DNA of 44,545 nucleotides from Comamonadaceae bacterium (GTDB taxonomy: Bacteria > Pseudomonadota > Gammaproteobacteria > Burkholderiales > Burkholderiaceae_C), in NCBI GenBank assembly GCA_013297985.1, contig JAAFIY010000018.1, positions 1 through 44,545 of the forward strand, written 5' to 3'. Every line of letters begins with the position of its first letter. Within the stretch, counting starts at the first letter, position 1. Below the pieces are notes generated by a model. That model searched no databases. It was not told the origin of the DNA and saw only the letters and a program-made list of their open reading frames with translations. The position numbers and the translations under genes are program-made. This document shows positions 41,966 through 44,545 of this stretch, piece after piece.

Positions 41966-42496
41966 CTACAGCGGCCGATTGTCGTCGGGATCGACTGGCC
42001 GACGCTGCGGCGCCAGCAATACCGCAGTGGCCAGCGGCCAAAGCAGCGCCTCAAACAAAGGCGCCGCCAAAATGCCCCAGCCCGGCCACATGCCGCCTGC
42101 CAACAAGCGCACCGCCAGCGCAATCGCATTGGCCACCAGCAGCACGGGCACCAGTTGCAAGGTTTGTTCACCCACGTCGTACCACAGCAGCCGCCGCTGG
42201 ATGGAGATGGCCAAGTAGCTCAGCGCCAGATAGCTCAGCGCATGCTGGCCCAGCAGCGTGGTTTGCTGCACGTCCATGGCCAGCCCAAAGACAAAGGCCA
42301 CGCCAAGGCCGATGCGGCGCGGCTGGTGCACGCCCCAAAACAAAATCAGCAGGCCCACCAGATCGGGCATCCAGGCCGCGCGCCCGGCCATGCCGATGTT
42401 CAGTAGCGCGTTGAGCACAAAGGCCACCACCAAGCTGCCCCAGATGAACAGCGGGTTGGCAGGCATCAGCAGCGGTTGGCCTCGCCGCATGATCAT
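41966..42496 (-). CDS. mreD: Rod shape-determining protein MreD
   Basis: MreD is a small membrane protein of the elongation machinery that contacts MreC and PBP2. The 176-residue product has five or six hydrophobic helices (LFIWGSLVVAFVLNALLNIGM, DLVGLLILFWGVH, RIGLGVAFVFGLAMDVQQTTLLGQHALSYLALSYLAISIQRRLLWYD, VPVLLVANAIALAVRLL, FEALLWPLATAVLL) and the conserved GLAMDV-LGxHA segment of the family. The ATG at 42496 overlaps the stop of a small ORF that bridges from mreC. A GGGAG ribosome site lies inside that bridge. Confidence 0.95.
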   Translation of the reverse strand: MIMRRGQPLLMPANPLFIWGSLVVAFVLNALLNIGMAGRAAWMPDLVGLLILFWGVHQPRRIGLGVAFVFGLAMDVQQTTLLGQHALSYLALSYLAISIQRRLLWYDVGEQTLQLVPVLLVANAIALAVRLLAGGMWPGWGILAAPLFEALLWPLATAVLLAPQRRPVDPDDNRPL

Positions 42497-42552
42497 GGCT
42501 GGGGCTCCCGTGCGATGTTCATCGGCGCGGTGTTCATGGACGTGGTTTTCAT
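42493..42552 (-). CDS. Putative 19-residue bridging ORF between mreC and mreD
   Basis: On the minus strand an ATG at 42552 overlaps the mreC stop (ATGA) and opens MKTTSMNTAPMNIAREPQP, whose TGA overlaps the mreD ATG (ATGA). It thus fills the 52-base gap exactly, with two internal in-frame Met-Asn starts. Its coding could be incidental to the mreD leader, because the GGGAG ribosome site for mreD falls inside. It would nonetheless let ribosomes pass from mreC to mreD by reinitiation. Confidence 0.35.
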   Translation of the reverse strand: MKTTSMNTAPMNIAREPQP

Positions 42553-43463
42553 CGGCGCGGGTTGCGACGGGTGGGCACCGCTTCAGGCGCGGGGCGCGGT
42601 GGCAGTTGCTGGTCGGCTGGCTGCACCACCATCACATGTCGGGCCGACGCGGTGGCGGCCACGGGTTTGCAAAAAATGCGTGCAAAGGCCGAATCGGCAC
42701 GGCGCTCCACCCGGCTGACGCGGGCCACGCCCAGGCCCGGCGGGTACACACCGTCTACGCCGCTGGTTTGCAGCAAATCACCTTCTTGCACATCGGCGTT
42801 GGCGGCAATAAAGCGTAGCTCAAGCCCGCCGCCTTCAAAGCCCGGTTCGCCATAGGCCACGCTGCGCACGCCGGTGCGGGTGTTCAACACGGGAATCGAC
42901 AGCTCTTTGTCCACCACCAAGGTCACTTCGCTGACCAGCGGGTGCACGCGAGTGACTTGGCCCAGCACACCAAATTCGTCTAACACCGGCGCGCCGGACC
43001 ACAGGCCGTGCACGTGGCCGCGGTCAATCACCACGCGGCGGGCAAAGGGGTCGGCGGCGTCATACAGCACCTCGGCCATCTGATGCGCGACGGGCAGCCT
43101 TTCACGCAGGGCCAGCAGTTCACGCAGGCGCTGGTTTTCGGCGCTGAGCAGCTCGACCTGGCTGGCGCGCAGCGTTTGCTCGGCCAAGCGGCGCACGGCG
43201 GCTTGCTCGTCAGCCTCGGCGTCGGCCACGGTTTGCAGGTACGAGCCCGCGCGGCGCGCCAAATCCACCGGCTGCATGGCCAACCACTGCACCGGGTACA
43301 GCAGCGTGGCCACCGCGCCGCGCAGGGGCTGCGTCATTTGAAAACGCGCGTCGGCCACCATCAAAAAAATCGCCAAGGCGCCCAACACCACCAGCCGCGA
43401 CAGGGCCGATGGGCCTTGGTTAAAAAACGGCGGGGGGGTGCGTTCGAGGGTGCCGAGCGACAT
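42549..43463 (-). CDS. mreC: Rod shape-determining protein MreC
   Basis: MreC is a bitopic inner-membrane protein that scaffolds the elongasome. The 304-residue product has one N-terminal membrane helix (SRLVVLGALAIFLMVADARF, about 22-41), a coiled coil (about 70-120: DAEADEQAAVRRLAEQTLRASQVELLSAENQRLRELLALRERL) and the periplasmic beta domain (VVIDRGHVHGLWSGAPVLDEFGVLGQVTRVHPLVSEVTLVVDKELSIPV...QEGDLLQTSGVDGVYPPGLGVARVSRV). The C-terminal tail is Pro/Arg-rich. It lies 189 bases downstream of mreB; that gap shows no gene. Confidence 0.97.
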   Translation of the reverse strand: MSLGTLERTPPPFFNQGPSALSRLVVLGALAIFLMVADARFQMTQPLRGAVATLLYPVQWLAMQPVDLARRAGSYLQTVADAEADEQAAVRRLAEQTLRASQVELLSAENQRLRELLALRERLPVAHQMAEVLYDAADPFARRVVIDRGHVHGLWSGAPVLDEFGVLGQVTRVHPLVSEVTLVVDKELSIPVLNTRTGVRSVAYGEPGFEGGGLELRFIAANADVQEGDLLQTSGVDGVYPPGLGVARVSRVERRADSAFARIFCKPVAATASARHVMVVQPADQQLPPRPAPEAVPTRRNPRR

Positions 43464-43652
43464 GCAACAGTCAGACGAAGACCAGTCAGGCGTTCAAGAA
43501 TGCGGGGTGCCGCAGTTGCTGCGATTTTGATAGCGCCCAAGGCCCGTCTGTCAAGCGCTCAATGGCCTTGGGGGGCCAATTGATGCGCGGGTGTGGCGCG
43601 GCAGGGTCGCGCTCGGGGCGTGCGGCGTGCCCGGCGTGGCCGAGCGGCAGGC

Positions 43653-44545
<893 letters not shown>

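Overview
The window is a stretch of chromosome with high GC content and densely packed genes. It looks like a betaproteobacterium of the order Burkholderiales, most likely family Comamonadaceae. The clues are the protein families and gene orders (mreBCD-mrdA, tsaB-rimI-UDG4, purE-purK-sua5, uvrA/MFS/ssb, a Bug-type receptor beside a LysR gene). A further clue is a dispersed AT-richer repeat (GCTAC/GCTAT - loop - GTAGC/ATAGC, often followed by TGCTTGCGCCC) that I associate with this family. There are no rRNA or tRNA genes, no phage and no transposase gene.

Layout. Bases 1-1267 hold the 3' end of a uvrA paralogue. Bases 1268-1894 hold the first copy of a large structured RNA-like element. Next come a small secreted protein, purC, a chemotaxis receptor and mnmA. 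Bases 7091-11233 are a minus-strand operon for copper-responsive bufferin biosynthesis (bufA1-bufB-bufC-doxX-sigF-nrsF) behind a convincing sigma-F-type promoter. Then follow a stand-alone receiver domain, ssb and an MFS transporter, with uvrA divergent. Bases 17012-25098 carry a serine hydrolase, two DMT exporters, a glyoxylate block (glxR, hyi, Bug receptor, LysR) and pyrF. Bases 25090-28590 carry UDG4, a GyrI remnant, rimI, tsaB and a third DMT exporter. Bases 28673-31859 carry PBP4, SemiSWEET and a lipase lipoprotein, closed by a strong terminator. Bases 32035-39220 hold an RhlE-like helicase, an SGNH lipoprotein, sua5, purK, purE and a CnoX-like thioredoxin. Bases 39221-39880 hold the second copy of the structured element. 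The end is the cell-shape operon mreB(partial)-mreC-mreD-mrdA.

Themes. Several genes cooperate: purC/purE/purK (purines), tsaB and sua5 (t6A tRNA modification, with mnmA for s2U), mreBCD/mrdA/PBP4 (cell wall), and uvrA/UDG4/ssb (DNA repair).

The most striking unexplained feature is the pair of elements at about 1382-1885 and 39364-39868. Both fold into the same multi-stem structure, and about ten base pairs differ between the copies by compensatory changes, which argues for selection on an RNA (or single-strand DNA) fold. The 5' boundary of homology is at a GTGA. Copy 2 is preceded by three further 40-bp units that also begin with GTGA, and both copies end near a GGGGTC-A-GACCCC palindrome. 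No protein is encoded. An orphan IscB omega-RNA/HEARO-type element is my leading, unproven guess. Other points of interest are three tandem overlapping four-codon ORFs leading into sua5, a 19-codon ORF bridging mreC and mreD with ATGA overlaps at both ends, and dispersed repeats that have become coding sequence in several genes.
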